A stretch of 64,000 bases of DNA, taken from NCBI GenBank assembly GCA_944387035.1, contig CALXDJ010000004.1, positions 40,631 through 104,630 on the forward strand. Direction: 5' to 3'. The position numbers and the translations under genes are program-made. Every line of letters starts with the position of its first letter. The stretch's first letter is position 1. The notes under the pieces were generated by a model. It saw only the letters and a list, made by a program, of their open reading frames with translations, was not told the origin of the DNA and made no database searches. The DNA is from an uncultured Oscillospiraceae bacterium. GTDB lineage: Bacteria > Bacillota > Clostridia > Oscillospirales > Oscillospiraceae. Below are positions 9,291 through 17,126 of this stretch, piece by piece.

Positions 9291-9314
9291 GCAGGATCCT
9301 GCATGGTGCAGGAT
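9291..9314. repeat. Triple GCAGGAT repeat/palindrome between the Crp/Fnr and DUF4317 genes
   Basis: GCAGGATCCTGC (9291-9302) is a perfect 12-bp palindrome, and ATCCTGCA (9296-9303) also pairs with TGCAGGAT (9307-9314) around TGG. It may be a dimeric operator or an RNA hairpin in the leader of the DUF4317 gene. The role is not shown by the sequence. Confidence 0.4.
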
Positions 9315-9375
9315 GGAACGTGAAATCAATACGGAACCACGCCGGGCACTCCGGCCAAACAAATAGGAGGAACGC

Positions 9376-10515
9376 ATGAACGAAAAGGAAATCTCGGAAC
9401 TGCGGCGGCGCTTTCGGGCAGATAAAAGCAACATTGCCCGGGTGTGCGGATGCTGTGTGAATGAAAAACGGGAGATCATCTCCCGCTTCGACCAGTCTCT
9501 GGCTCTCATGGGGCAGGAGGATGCCGGGCGGGTGCAGGGACTTTTGCGCAAGTCCCTCAGCGGTACCCTGGACCGGAATTTGGTGGATATCCCGTTTGAG
9601 ACGTCACAAGTGGCTGGCGGAGAGGAGCACGGGCTGCTCATGACACTGCGCAGTTCCCAGCTGCGGGACGAGCAGGCGCTGGATACTTTTTTTCAGAGAG
9701 CAGCCCAGAGTTTGGAACTGGAGGGAAACTATCTGATCCTCCTGGCCTTTGATGCATATGATGTGCCGTATCGCTCCCGGGATGGGCTGAAACAGGAGGA
9801 TGCCTCCGAGGAGGTGTTTTCCTACATCGTATGCAGTGTCTGTCCGGTGAAGCTGACCCGGGAAACCCTGGGATTTTCCGCAGATGAAAACCGCCTGTGT
9901 ACGTTGGCGGCCGATTGGGCGGTTGCAGCACCGGAAACGGGATTCCTGTTTCCGGCTTTTGACGGACGGAGCACCAATTTGTACAATGCCTTGCTTTACA
10001 CCAAGGATACTGCCCGCAGCCAGGAGGGATTTGTCAAAGCGGTATTTGGGACACCGGCACCGATGCCTGCCCAGGAGCAGATGGAGACCTTCCACACCAT
10101 TTTGGCAGATACGCTTTCCGATGCGTGCAGTTATGAGGTGGTCCATGCCGTCCACGACCAGCTCCGGGGATTGATGGAGGAACACAAGGCGGCCCATGTG
10201 GAGGAGCCGCTGACCGTAACGGGACAGTCGGTGGGCCAGGTGCTCTCGGCCTGCGGCGTGGAGCCCCAGCAAGTGGAGGCCTTTGAGCGCCAGTGTGATG
10301 CGGCTTACGGCACCGGTGCGGATCTGAGTCCCCGGAATCTGGTGGACCCCAAGCAGCTGGAGCTGCGGACGCCGGATGTGACCATCCGGGTCAGTCCGGA
10401 CCGGGGAGATCTGGTGGAGACCCGGATCATCAATGGCGCGCGGTACATCCTGATCCGGGCGGAAGAAGGCGTGGAAGTCAACGGCGTCCAGGTCCGCATC
10501 CGGGACGAGCAGTGA
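9376..10515 (+). CDS. DUF4317 family protein
   Basis: 379 residues, soluble, with no signal peptide or membrane segment. The N-terminus MNEKEISELRRRFR and the later NYLILLAFDAYDVPYRS and FLFPAFDGRSTNLYNALLY blocks match the DUF4317 family, which is common in Clostridia and has no assigned function. AGGAGG lies 5-8 bases before the ATG. The next gene, a glycosyltransferase, starts 16 bases after the stop, so the two are probably cotranscribed. I can give no biochemical role. Confidence 0.8.
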   Translation: MNEKEISELRRRFRADKSNIARVCGCCVNEKREIISRFDQSLALMGQEDAGRVQGLLRKSLSGTLDRNLVDIPFETSQVAGGEEHGLLMTLRSSQLRDEQALDTFFQRAAQSLELEGNYLILLAFDAYDVPYRSRDGLKQEDASEEVFSYIVCSVCPVKLTRETLGFSADENRLCTLAADWAVAAPETGFLFPAFDGRSTNLYNALLYTKDTARSQEGFVKAVFGTPAPMPAQEQMETFHTILADTLSDACSYEVVHAVHDQLRGLMEEHKAAHVEEPLTVTGQSVGQVLSACGVEPQQVEAFERQCDAAYGTGADLSPRNLVDPKQLELRTPDVTIRVSPDRGDLVETRIINGARYILIRAEEGVEVNGVQVRIRDEQ

Positions 10516-10531
10516 TCAAAGGAGGACGGAT

Positions 10532-11857
10532 ATGAGCGGTCCGATCGTCAGTATCATTGTTCCTGTTTACAATGCAGAAAAAACCATTCAGAGATGTGTG
10601 GAGAGTATCCTGGGGCAGGATTTTCAAGATTTTGAGCTGCTGCTCATTGACGACGGCAGTCAGGATACCTCCGGCGAGTTGTGCGACGCCTTTGCCCGGC
10701 AGGATGCACGGGTGCGGGTATTTCATAAGGAAAACGGCGGCGTTTCTGCTGCCCGGAATCTGGGATTATCTCAGGCGCAGGGTGTCTATCTGCAGTTTCT
10801 GGACAGTGATGACTGGATTACTGCGGATGCCACCACCATGCTGGTGCGCACGGCCCGGGAATACCGCTGTGATCTGGTGATTTCTGATTTTTACCGGGTG
10901 GTGGGAGACCGGGTGTCCCACAAAGGGGATATTCAGGAGGATGCCGTTCTCAGCCGGGAGGAATATGCGGCCCACATGATGGAACGGCCCGCGGATTTTT
11001 ACTACGGTGTGCTCTGGAACAAGCTCTATCGCCGTGAGATTGTAGAGCGGCATCACCTGCGGATGAACCCGGAGATCAGCTGGTGCGAGGACTTCATGTT
11101 CAACCTGGAATATATTCGGTATGCCGAGCGGTTCTATGCCCTGCAGGTACCCATTTACTACTATGTCAAGACCAAGGGGTCCCTGGCCAGCCAATACCTG
11201 AGCATTCCCAAGACGATCCGCATGAAGCTGATGGTGTTTGAATATTACAACCGCTTTTTCAAAACTGTGCTGGATGAGGAGGAGTATGAGCGCAGCCGCC
11301 TGAAGGTATACAAATTCCTGGTGGATGCCGCCGGAGACGGCGCTGTGCCGCCTGCCATTCTGCCCGGCTCCCAGAAGCTGGGAGATGAGCGGGTCAGCGT
11401 TCCGGCTCAGGCCATGGAAGGGGAAGGACTGCTGCTGGATCTGTTCCGGGAACGCAAGCTGCTGGAGGCCTACGTGGAGACGGTGGCATTGAAATATGAC
11501 CTGTCCATGCAGGAAATCCGGCTGCTGCTGTATCTCAGCCAGTCTCCCTGGGAGGGGACGCGCAAGGATCTGGCGGAGATTCTGGACATCTCCCGGGCAG
11601 CTTTGACCATGGCTGTGCAGAAACTCAGTTCCCGGTCCCTGGTATGGGCGGACGGCGGACAGACCGATGAAAAGAAGGACGGCCGGTCCTGGAGATTGAC
11701 CTGCATGGATGAGGCGCGGCCGGTCCTGGCGGATCTGGCCATTGCCCGGGGAGACTTTGAGCAGGCCTGTACCGCCGGAATTGACCCGGAAGAATTGGCG
11801 CGGTATTATGCCACGGAGGAGAAGATCCGGAATAATATCCGGCGTGCACTGCAGTGA
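10532..11857 (+). CDS. Family 2 glycosyltransferase fused to a C-terminal MarR-like winged helix
   Basis: 441 residues. The first 230 or so are a GT2 (GT-A fold) transferase: VSIIVPVYNAEKTI at 5-18, DDGSQDTS, FLDSDDW (the DxD metal/nucleotide site near 90) and a WCEDFMFN acceptor-side motif. After a linker, about residues 320-425 look like a MarR winged helix: MQEIRLLLYLSQSP, then RKDLAEILDISRAALTMAVQKLSSRSLV with wing and dimer helices. GT2 enzymes move sugars from NDP-sugars onto glycans; a DNA-binding tail on one is unusual. AAAGGAGG precedes the ATG. The stop overlaps the next GTG. No frameshift is seen between the two parts, so I read one protein. Confidence 0.85.
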   Translation: MSGPIVSIIVPVYNAEKTIQRCVESILGQDFQDFELLLIDDGSQDTSGELCDAFARQDARVRVFHKENGGVSAARNLGLSQAQGVYLQFLDSDDWITADATTMLVRTAREYRCDLVISDFYRVVGDRVSHKGDIQEDAVLSREEYAAHMMERPADFYYGVLWNKLYRREIVERHHLRMNPEISWCEDFMFNLEYIRYAERFYALQVPIYYYVKTKGSLASQYLSIPKTIRMKLMVFEYYNRFFKTVLDEEEYERSRLKVYKFLVDAAGDGAVPPAILPGSQKLGDERVSVPAQAMEGEGLLLDLFRERKLLEAYVETVALKYDLSMQEIRLLLYLSQSPWEGTRKDLAEILDISRAALTMAVQKLSSRSLVWADGGQTDEKKDGRSWRLTCMDEARPVLADLAIARGDFEQACTAGIDPEELARYYATEEKIRNNIRRALQ

Positions 11858-12099
11858 GAGGAGGGAGCTTTCTGGAAAATCCGAATATTCAGCCGGGACG
11901 ATACCGGCATTTCAAAGGCCGGGAATATGAGGTGCTGTATGTGGCCACCCATTCGGAAACCATGGAGCCCATGGTAGTCTACCGGGCCCTTTACGGAGAG
12001 CGGGGGATCTGGGTGCGGCCAGCCTCCATGTGGAATGAGATGGTGACCCGGGACGGTGTCAGTGCGCCGCGGTTTGCCTATGTGGGGCCAATGCCTTGA
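11854..12099 (+). CDS. DUF1653 domain protein
   Basis: 81 residues with the DUF1653 pattern: PGRYRHFKGREYEVLYVATHSET, MVVYRALYGERGIWVRP, then W and a final YVGPMP. The family is small and widespread and has no proven function. The start is uncertain. GTG 11854 overlaps the glycosyltransferase stop (GTGA) but has no ribosome binding site before it, while GAGGAGGGA lies inside the frame 6-8 bases ahead of CTG 11872. Translation may therefore begin at CTG 11872 (75 residues) or by stop-start coupling at the GTG. The next promoter begins at its stop codon. Confidence 0.75.
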   Translation: MRGGSFLENPNIQPGRYRHFKGREYEVLYVATHSETMEPMVVYRALYGERGIWVRPASMWNEMVTRDGVSAPRFAYVGPMP

Positions 12100-12124
12100 C
12101 TTTCCACGGCTGGTGTGTTAAAAT
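12096..12124 (+). promoter_or_regulatory. Sigma-A promoter of the SCIFF operon, extended -10
   Basis: TTGACT (12096-12101), a 17-base spacer and TAAAAT (12119-12124) preceded by TGT, giving an extended -10. The -35 overlaps the DUF1653 stop codon. A CCGGCA/TGCCGG hairpin (12157-12171) follows in the leader, ahead of the SCIFF ribosome binding site. Confidence 0.8.
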
Positions 12125-12208
12125 CTTCCCGATAATCGAGGCATTGTCTGCCTTGTCCGGCAATCTGCCGGAGGTGAATGAAATTCTTTGAGAATGGAGA
12201 TATGCGTT

Positions 12209-12355
12209 ATGGAAAGAATCAAGACCCTTGAGACCCGCAACCTGTGCGAGAGCGCCAAGAACGGCGGCTGCGGCGAGTGCCAGACCTCCTGCCAGTCTGC
12301 TTGCAAGACCAGCTGCGGCGTGGCCAACCAGAAGTGCGAGAGCGCCGAGAAGTAA
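12209..12355 (+). CDS. scfA: SCIFF ribosomally made peptide precursor, seven-cysteine variant
   Basis: 48 residues. It is recognised by the SCIFF core GGCGECQTSC (19-28) followed by QSACKTSC (29-36), and by the maturase gene next to it. SCIFF (six cysteines in forty-five) peptides are near-universal in Clostridia and receive a Cys-Thr thioether from their radical-SAM partner. Cysteines are at 13, 21, 24, 28, 32, 36 and 43, one more than the classical six (Cys13 is extra). Residue 37, after CKTSC, is Gly; as I recall, the characterised homologues have the acceptor Thr there. Start: ATG 12209, with GGAGA just upstream; an in-frame ATG at 12194 would add five residues but overlaps that site. Confidence 0.93.
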   Translation: MERIKTLETRNLCESAKNGGCGECQTSCQSACKTSCGVANQKCESAEK

Positions 12356-12369
12356 GAAACTGGAATCAC

Positions 12370-12400
12370 AAAGGTGCCGCCGGAACCGGCGGCACCTTTT
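12370..12400 (+). terminator. Attenuating terminator between SCIFF peptide and maturase
   Basis: AAAGGTGCCGCCGG pairs with CCGGCGGCACCTTT around AA and is followed by a T run. It sits between two genes that must both be expressed, so partial readthrough would give many peptide transcripts per maturase transcript. Confidence 0.8.
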
Positions 12401-12424
12401 GTATGTAAGGAGAGAATACCATCT

Positions 12425-13810
12425 ATGGTACATCAGTATCAGCTCAATGGCTACAACATCGTGCTGGACACCTGCTCGGGTGCCATCCATGTGGTGGATG
12501 AGGTAGCCTATGACATCATTGCCCGCTATCCGGACAAGACGGCCGATCAGATCGTGGAGGAGTTGTTGGCCAAGTACGCCGACCGTCCCGATGTGACGGA
12601 GGAGGAGCTGCGGACATGCATTGAGGACGTGGAGAGCCTGGTGAAGGCCGGGAAGCTCTATACGCCCGATACCTTTGCCGATATGGCCGGTACCTTCAAG
12701 GAGCGTTCCGGCAATGTGGTCAAGGCTCTGTGCCTCCACGTGGCCCACACCTGCAACCTCAACTGTGCCTACTGCTTTGCCAGCCAGGGCAAGTACCACG
12801 GTGAGCGGGCCCTCATGAGTTTTGAAGTGGGCAAGCAGGCACTGGATTTCCTGATTCAAAATTCCGGCACCCGGACCAATCTGGAGGTGGACTTCTTCGG
12901 CGGCGAGCCGCTGATGAACTGGGATGTGGTCAAGGAGCTGGTGGCCTATGCCCGCACCCAGGAGGAACCCCACCACAAGAAGTTCCGGTTTACCCTGACC
13001 ACCAACGGCATGCTCATTGACGATGATGTGATCGACTTTGCCAACCGGGAGATGAGCAACGTGGTGCTCTCTCTGGACGGCCGCAAGGAGATTCACGACC
13101 GTCTGCGGGTAGATTACGCCGGAAACGGCAGCTATGACCGCATTGTGCCCAAGTTTCAGAAGCTGGTGGCGGCCCGGGGCGGGAAGAACTATTACATGCG
13201 GGGCACCTTCACCCACGCCAATCCGGATTTCCTCAAGGACATCCAGTGTATGCTGGATCTGGGCTTTACGGAACTGAGCATGGAGCCGGTGGTCTGCGCC
13301 CCCGGTGATCCGGCGGAGCTGACCGCGGAGGATCGCAAGATCGTTATGGAGCAGTATGAAGAGCTGGCCAAGCTCATGCTGGAGCGGGAGAAGGAGGGAC
13401 GGCCCTTTACCTTCTACCACTACATGCTGGACCTGACGGGCGGCCCGTGCATCTACAAGCGCATCTCCGGATGCGGTTCCGGCACGGAGTACATGGCTGT
13501 GACCCCCTGGGGTGATTTGTATCCGTGCCACCAGTTTGTGGGCGAGGAACGCTGCAAGCTGGGCGATGTGTGGCACGGCGTCACCAACGATGCCCTGCGG
13601 GAAGAGTTCCGTTCCTGCAATGCGTATGCCCGGCCGGAGTGCGCCGACTGCTGGGCACGGCTGTATTGCTCCGGCGGCTGTGCCGCCAACGCCTATCACG
13701 CCACCGGTTCCATCCGGGGCGTGTATGAGCCCGGATGCGAGCTCTTCCGCAAGCGGATGGAGTGCGCCATTATGATCCAGGCCGCCCGGGCCCAGGAAGG
13801 GCAGGCATAA
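12425..13810 (+). CDS. scfB: SCIFF radical-SAM maturase (thioether-forming)
   Basis: 461 residues. It cross-links the SCIFF peptide using S-adenosylmethionine and an Fe-S cluster. An N-terminal peptide-recognition region of about 100 residues is followed by the radical-SAM motif C110-x3-C114-x2-C117, the FFGGEPL glycine motif, and a C-terminal SPASM/twitch region with many Cys (PCHQF, then ECADCWARLYCSGGC) that would hold auxiliary [4Fe-4S] clusters. Start ATG 12425 follows AAGGAGAG; a GTG at 12374 is in frame but lies in the terminator stem. Its TAA overlaps the next ATG (TAATG). Length and domain order are normal for the family. Confidence 0.94.
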   Translation: MVHQYQLNGYNIVLDTCSGAIHVVDEVAYDIIARYPDKTADQIVEELLAKYADRPDVTEEELRTCIEDVESLVKAGKLYTPDTFADMAGTFKERSGNVVKALCLHVAHTCNLNCAYCFASQGKYHGERALMSFEVGKQALDFLIQNSGTRTNLEVDFFGGEPLMNWDVVKELVAYARTQEEPHHKKFRFTLTTNGMLIDDDVIDFANREMSNVVLSLDGRKEIHDRLRVDYAGNGSYDRIVPKFQKLVAARGGKNYYMRGTFTHANPDFLKDIQCMLDLGFTELSMEPVVCAPGDPAELTAEDRKIVMEQYEELAKLMLEREKEGRPFTFYHYMLDLTGGPCIYKRISGCGSGTEYMAVTPWGDLYPCHQFVGEERCKLGDVWHGVTNDALREEFRSCNAYARPECADCWARLYCSGGCAANAYHATGSIRGVYEPGCELFRKRMECAIMIQAARAQEGQA

Positions 13811-15141
13811 TGGATACGCCCATCGCGGAGTTCGTGGAGCGCTACGCCGCCCAGGGCACCGCCCGGTTCCATATGCCCGGTCATAAGGGAATGCCGGTGC
13901 TGGGCTGTGAGCGTCTGGACATTACGGAGATTACCGGTGCCGATGCGCTCTATGAGGCCGATGGCATCATCGCCCAAAGCGAGGCCAACGCCGCGTCTCT
14001 TTTTGGCTCCCAACGGACCTTTTATTCTACAGAGGGATCCAGCCAGTGCCTTAAGGCCATGCTGTATCTGGCCCTGACCGGCCGCCCGGCGGGCACGCCG
14101 CCTGTGATTGTGGCAGCCCGGAATGTGCACCGGGCCTTTGTCCATGCCGCGGCATTGCTGGATTTTGAGACGGTATGGCTCTGGCCCGAGGAGCGCAATT
14201 CCCTGTGTGCCTGCCCGGTATCACCCCGGCAGCTGGAGGAGACTCTGATTGCGCTTCCGACGCCTCCGGCGGCGGTCTATATCACCAGTCCGGATTATCT
14301 GGGCGGTATGGCGGACATTGCGGCCCTGGCTCAAGTGTGCCACCGCCGGGGAACGGTTTTGCTGGTGGATAACGCCCATGGGGCATACCTGCACTTTCTC
14401 AAGCCCGCGATGCACCCCCTGGATCTGGGGGCGGATCTGTGCTGTGACTCCGCGCACAAAACGCTGCCGGTTCTCACCGGCGGCGCGTATCTCCATGTAG
14501 GAAAGCGTGCACCCCAGGCCTTTGCGGAAAACGGGAAGGCGGCCCTGGCGCTTTTCGGCTCCACCAGTCCATCCTATCTCACGCTGACCTCGCTGGATCT
14601 GTGCAACCGCTACCTGGCCGGTGGCTATGGCGACCGTCTGGCCGATACGGCTGCCCGGATGGAGGCGCTGCGAGGGACTCTGCGGGCGGCTGGGTGGCAG
14701 ACGGAGCGTTCAGACCCCCTGCGGCTGACTCTGCGGGCTCCTGCGGGGATTACCGGCATGGAACTGGCTCAGCGGCTGCGTCAGGGCGGCGTGGAGTGTG
14801 AATTTGCCGATCCGGAGTTTCTGGTACTGATGGCAACACCAGAAAACAGCCTCAAGGAGTTCAGTCGGGTGGCTGCGGTACTGGGCGAAAACCGTGCCCC
14901 GGCCGAGACAGCGCCCCCACTGCCCCTTGCCAGGGGAGAGCGGGTGATGTCCATTCGCCAGGCGCTCTTTGCGCCCCACAAGCGGATTCCTGCCGGGGAG
15001 AGTTTGGGGAAGGTCTGCGGAGTTCCCACGGTAGCCTGTCCGCCCGCCATTCCCATTGCGGTCTCCGGTGAGCGGATTGGTCCGGAAGCCGTGGTCCTCT
15101 TTGCGCACTATGGAGTACAGGAAGTGGATGTACTGATCTGA
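13810..15141 (+). CDS. PLP-dependent Orn/Lys/Arg decarboxylase family protein
   Basis: 443 residues, the short form typical of Firmicutes (SpeA/YaaO-like). It has FHMPGHKG at 19-26, a cofactor-contact EGSSQCLKA near 75-83, VDNAHGAYLHF (the PLP-binding Asp), and SAHKT, whose Lys217 forms the Schiff base with pyridoxal phosphate. Such enzymes decarboxylate lysine, ornithine or arginine to polyamine precursors; the substrate cannot be told here. ATG 13810 shares one base with the maturase stop and there is no separate ribosome binding site gap, so it is translationally coupled to scfB. A strong terminator follows. Confidence 0.85.
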   Translation: MDTPIAEFVERYAAQGTARFHMPGHKGMPVLGCERLDITEITGADALYEADGIIAQSEANAASLFGSQRTFYSTEGSSQCLKAMLYLALTGRPAGTPPVIVAARNVHRAFVHAAALLDFETVWLWPEERNSLCACPVSPRQLEETLIALPTPPAAVYITSPDYLGGMADIAALAQVCHRRGTVLLVDNAHGAYLHFLKPAMHPLDLGADLCCDSAHKTLPVLTGGAYLHVGKRAPQAFAENGKAALALFGSTSPSYLTLTSLDLCNRYLAGGYGDRLADTAARMEALRGTLRAAGWQTERSDPLRLTLRAPAGITGMELAQRLRQGGVECEFADPEFLVLMATPENSLKEFSRVAAVLGENRAPAETAPPLPLARGERVMSIRQALFAPHKRIPAGESLGKVCGVPTVACPPAIPIAVSGERIGPEAVVLFAHYGVQEVDVLI

Positions 15142-15167
15142 CTTCCTCGTTGATATCCAATATAGCA

Positions 15168-15210
15168 ACAGCACGCACCTTCGGATAGATCCGAAGGTGC
15201 GTGCTGTTTT
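15168..15210. terminator. Convergent terminator
   Basis: An 18-bp perfect stem (ACAGCACGCACCTTCGGA and its complement) around TAGA is followed by TTTT on the plus strand. It lies between the converging decarboxylase and ABC exporter genes and ends the plus-strand operon at least. Confidence 0.9.
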
Positions 15211-15222
15211 GGCTTGGAAGGA

Positions 15223-17109
15223 TTATGCCGGCTCCTCGGCAAAGTTGCCGGTGTAGAGCTGATAGTATTTTCCCTTCTTGGCGATCAGATCATCGTGGGT
15301 ACCCCGCTCAATGATCCGGCCCTGATCCATGACCATGATGCAGTCGGCGTTGCGGACCGTGGAGAGACGGTGGGCGATGACAAAGGTGGTCCGGCCTGTC
15401 ATCAAAGCATCCATGCCGTCCTGAACCAGTTTTTCGGTACGGGTATCGATGGAACTGGTGGCCTCATCCAGAATCAGCACCGGAGGATCGGCCACGGCCG
15501 CCCGGGCAATGGCCAAAAGCTGCCGCTGTCCCTGACTGAGGTTGGAGCCGTCGCCGGTAAGCATGGTCTGATAGCCGTCGGGCAGGCGCCGGATAAAGCC
15601 ATCGGCATTGGCCAGTTCGGCGGCGGCCATGCATTCTTCGTCACTGGCGTCCAGGTTGCCGTAGCGGATGTTCTCCATCACCGTGCCGGTGAACAGGTGC
15701 GTGTCCTGCAGAACAATGCCCATGGAGCGGCGCAGATCCGGCTTTTTAATTTTATTGATGTTGATGCCGTCGTATCGGATTTTGCCGTCGGCAATGTCAT
15801 AGAAACGGTTGATGAGGTTGGTAATGGTGGTTTTTCCGGCACCGGTGGCGCCGACAAAGGCAATTTTCTGTCCCGGCTTTGCCCACAGGCTGATGTCGTG
15901 GAGGACCAGTTTGTTTTCGTCGTAGCCGAAGTCCACGCCGTCCAGAACCACGCCGCCTTCCAGACGGGTGTAGGTGACAGTGCCGTCAGCCTTGTGGGGA
16001 TGCTTCCAGGCCCATACGCCGGTGCGTTCAGCGGTTTCCGTCAGCTGGCCGTCAAGGCCTTCCTTGGCGTTGACCAGTTCTACATATCCAGCGTCTTCCT
16101 CCGGCGTCTGATCCATCAGGTCAAAGACACGCTGCGCGCCGGCAGCGGCGTTGACCACGAAGTTCACCTGCATGCTCACCTGAGTAATGGGCTGAGTAAA
16201 GTTCTTGTTCAGGCCCACAAAGGTGATGACCGTACCCAGGGTAACCCCGGCCATGCCGTTGATTCCCAGCACAGCGCCGACGATGGCCACCAGGGCATAG
16301 CTCAGCCAGCCAATGTTGGCGTTGACCGGCATCAGGAGGTTGGCATAGCGGTTAGCCATGTCTGCGCTTTCCCGCAGAGCTTCGTTGACCCGGTGGAAAT
16401 CCTCCTTGGCGGCTTCCTCATGGCAGAAGACTTTGACGACTTTCTGACCATCCAGCATTTCCTCGATGAAGCCGTCCACAATGCCCAGATTCTTTTGCTG
16501 CTGCATGTAGTACTTGGCGGAGAGCTTGGAAAATTTGGAGGTGACCAGCAGCATCACGCAGGCGGTCAGAATGGAGATGATGGTCAGGTAGGGATTGAGC
16601 ATCAGCATGCTGACCAGAGTGGCTGCCATGGTAATGAGAGAGTTGATAATCTGCGGAATACTTTGGCTCAGAAGCTGCCGGAGGGTGTCCACATCGTTGG
16701 TGTAAACAGACATGATGTCTCCGTGCGCGTGGGTGTCAAAGTACTTGATGGGCAGGGCCTCCATTTTGCGGAACAATTCGTTGCGCAGGCGGCGCATGGT
16801 ACCTTGGCTGACGGAGACCATGATGCGGTTGTAGGCATATGCAGCGACCACGCCGACGGCCAACAGGCCGGCCAGGTGCAGCAGAGCGACACCCAGCGCG
16901 CTGAAATCGGTGGAATTGCCCTCCAGCATGGGAACGATGTAGTCGTCCACCAAGGTCTGAGGGAATGTGGCCGCTGCCACACTGGCCACAGCAGAGACCA
17001 GGATGCAGCAGATTACCAGAAAAAACGGGCCTTTATAGTAATGGAGCATATAGCGCAGCACCCGGTTGAGCACAACCGTGGGATTTGCCTTGCGTGTTTT
17101 TGGATTCAT
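15223..17109 (-). CDS. ABC exporter half-transporter, ATPase plus permease (catalytic-site subunit)
   Basis: 628 residues: six membrane helices in the first 340, an insertion of about 45 residues before the ATPase, and a nucleotide-binding domain with GATGAGKTT (Walker A), LSQGQRQLL (signature) and ILILDEATS (Walker B with catalytic Glu). It pairs with the upstream half-transporter to make a heterodimeric exporter of drugs, lipids or peptides. The frame opens at 17130, overlapping the previous stop, but AAAGGAGG sits inside it ahead of ATG 17109, which I take as the start. It is last in the marR-ABC-ABC operon. Confidence 0.93.
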   Translation of the reverse strand: MNPKTRKANPTVVLNRVLRYMLHYYKGPFFLVICCILVSAVASVAAATFPQTLVDDYIVPMLEGNSTDFSALGVALLHLAGLLAVGVVAAYAYNRIMVSVSQGTMRRLRNELFRKMEALPIKYFDTHAHGDIMSVYTNDVDTLRQLLSQSIPQIINSLITMAATLVSMLMLNPYLTIISILTACVMLLVTSKFSKLSAKYYMQQQKNLGIVDGFIEEMLDGQKVVKVFCHEEAAKEDFHRVNEALRESADMANRYANLLMPVNANIGWLSYALVAIVGAVLGINGMAGVTLGTVITFVGLNKNFTQPITQVSMQVNFVVNAAAGAQRVFDLMDQTPEEDAGYVELVNAKEGLDGQLTETAERTGVWAWKHPHKADGTVTYTRLEGGVVLDGVDFGYDENKLVLHDISLWAKPGQKIAFVGATGAGKTTITNLINRFYDIADGKIRYDGININKIKKPDLRRSMGIVLQDTHLFTGTVMENIRYGNLDASDEECMAAAELANADGFIRRLPDGYQTMLTGDGSNLSQGQRQLLAIARAAVADPPVLILDEATSSIDTRTEKLVQDGMDALMTGRTTFVIAHRLSTVRNADCIMVMDQGRIIERGTHDDLIAKKGKYYQLYTGNFAEEPA

Positions 17110-17126
17110 GATGAAAGAGCCTCCTT

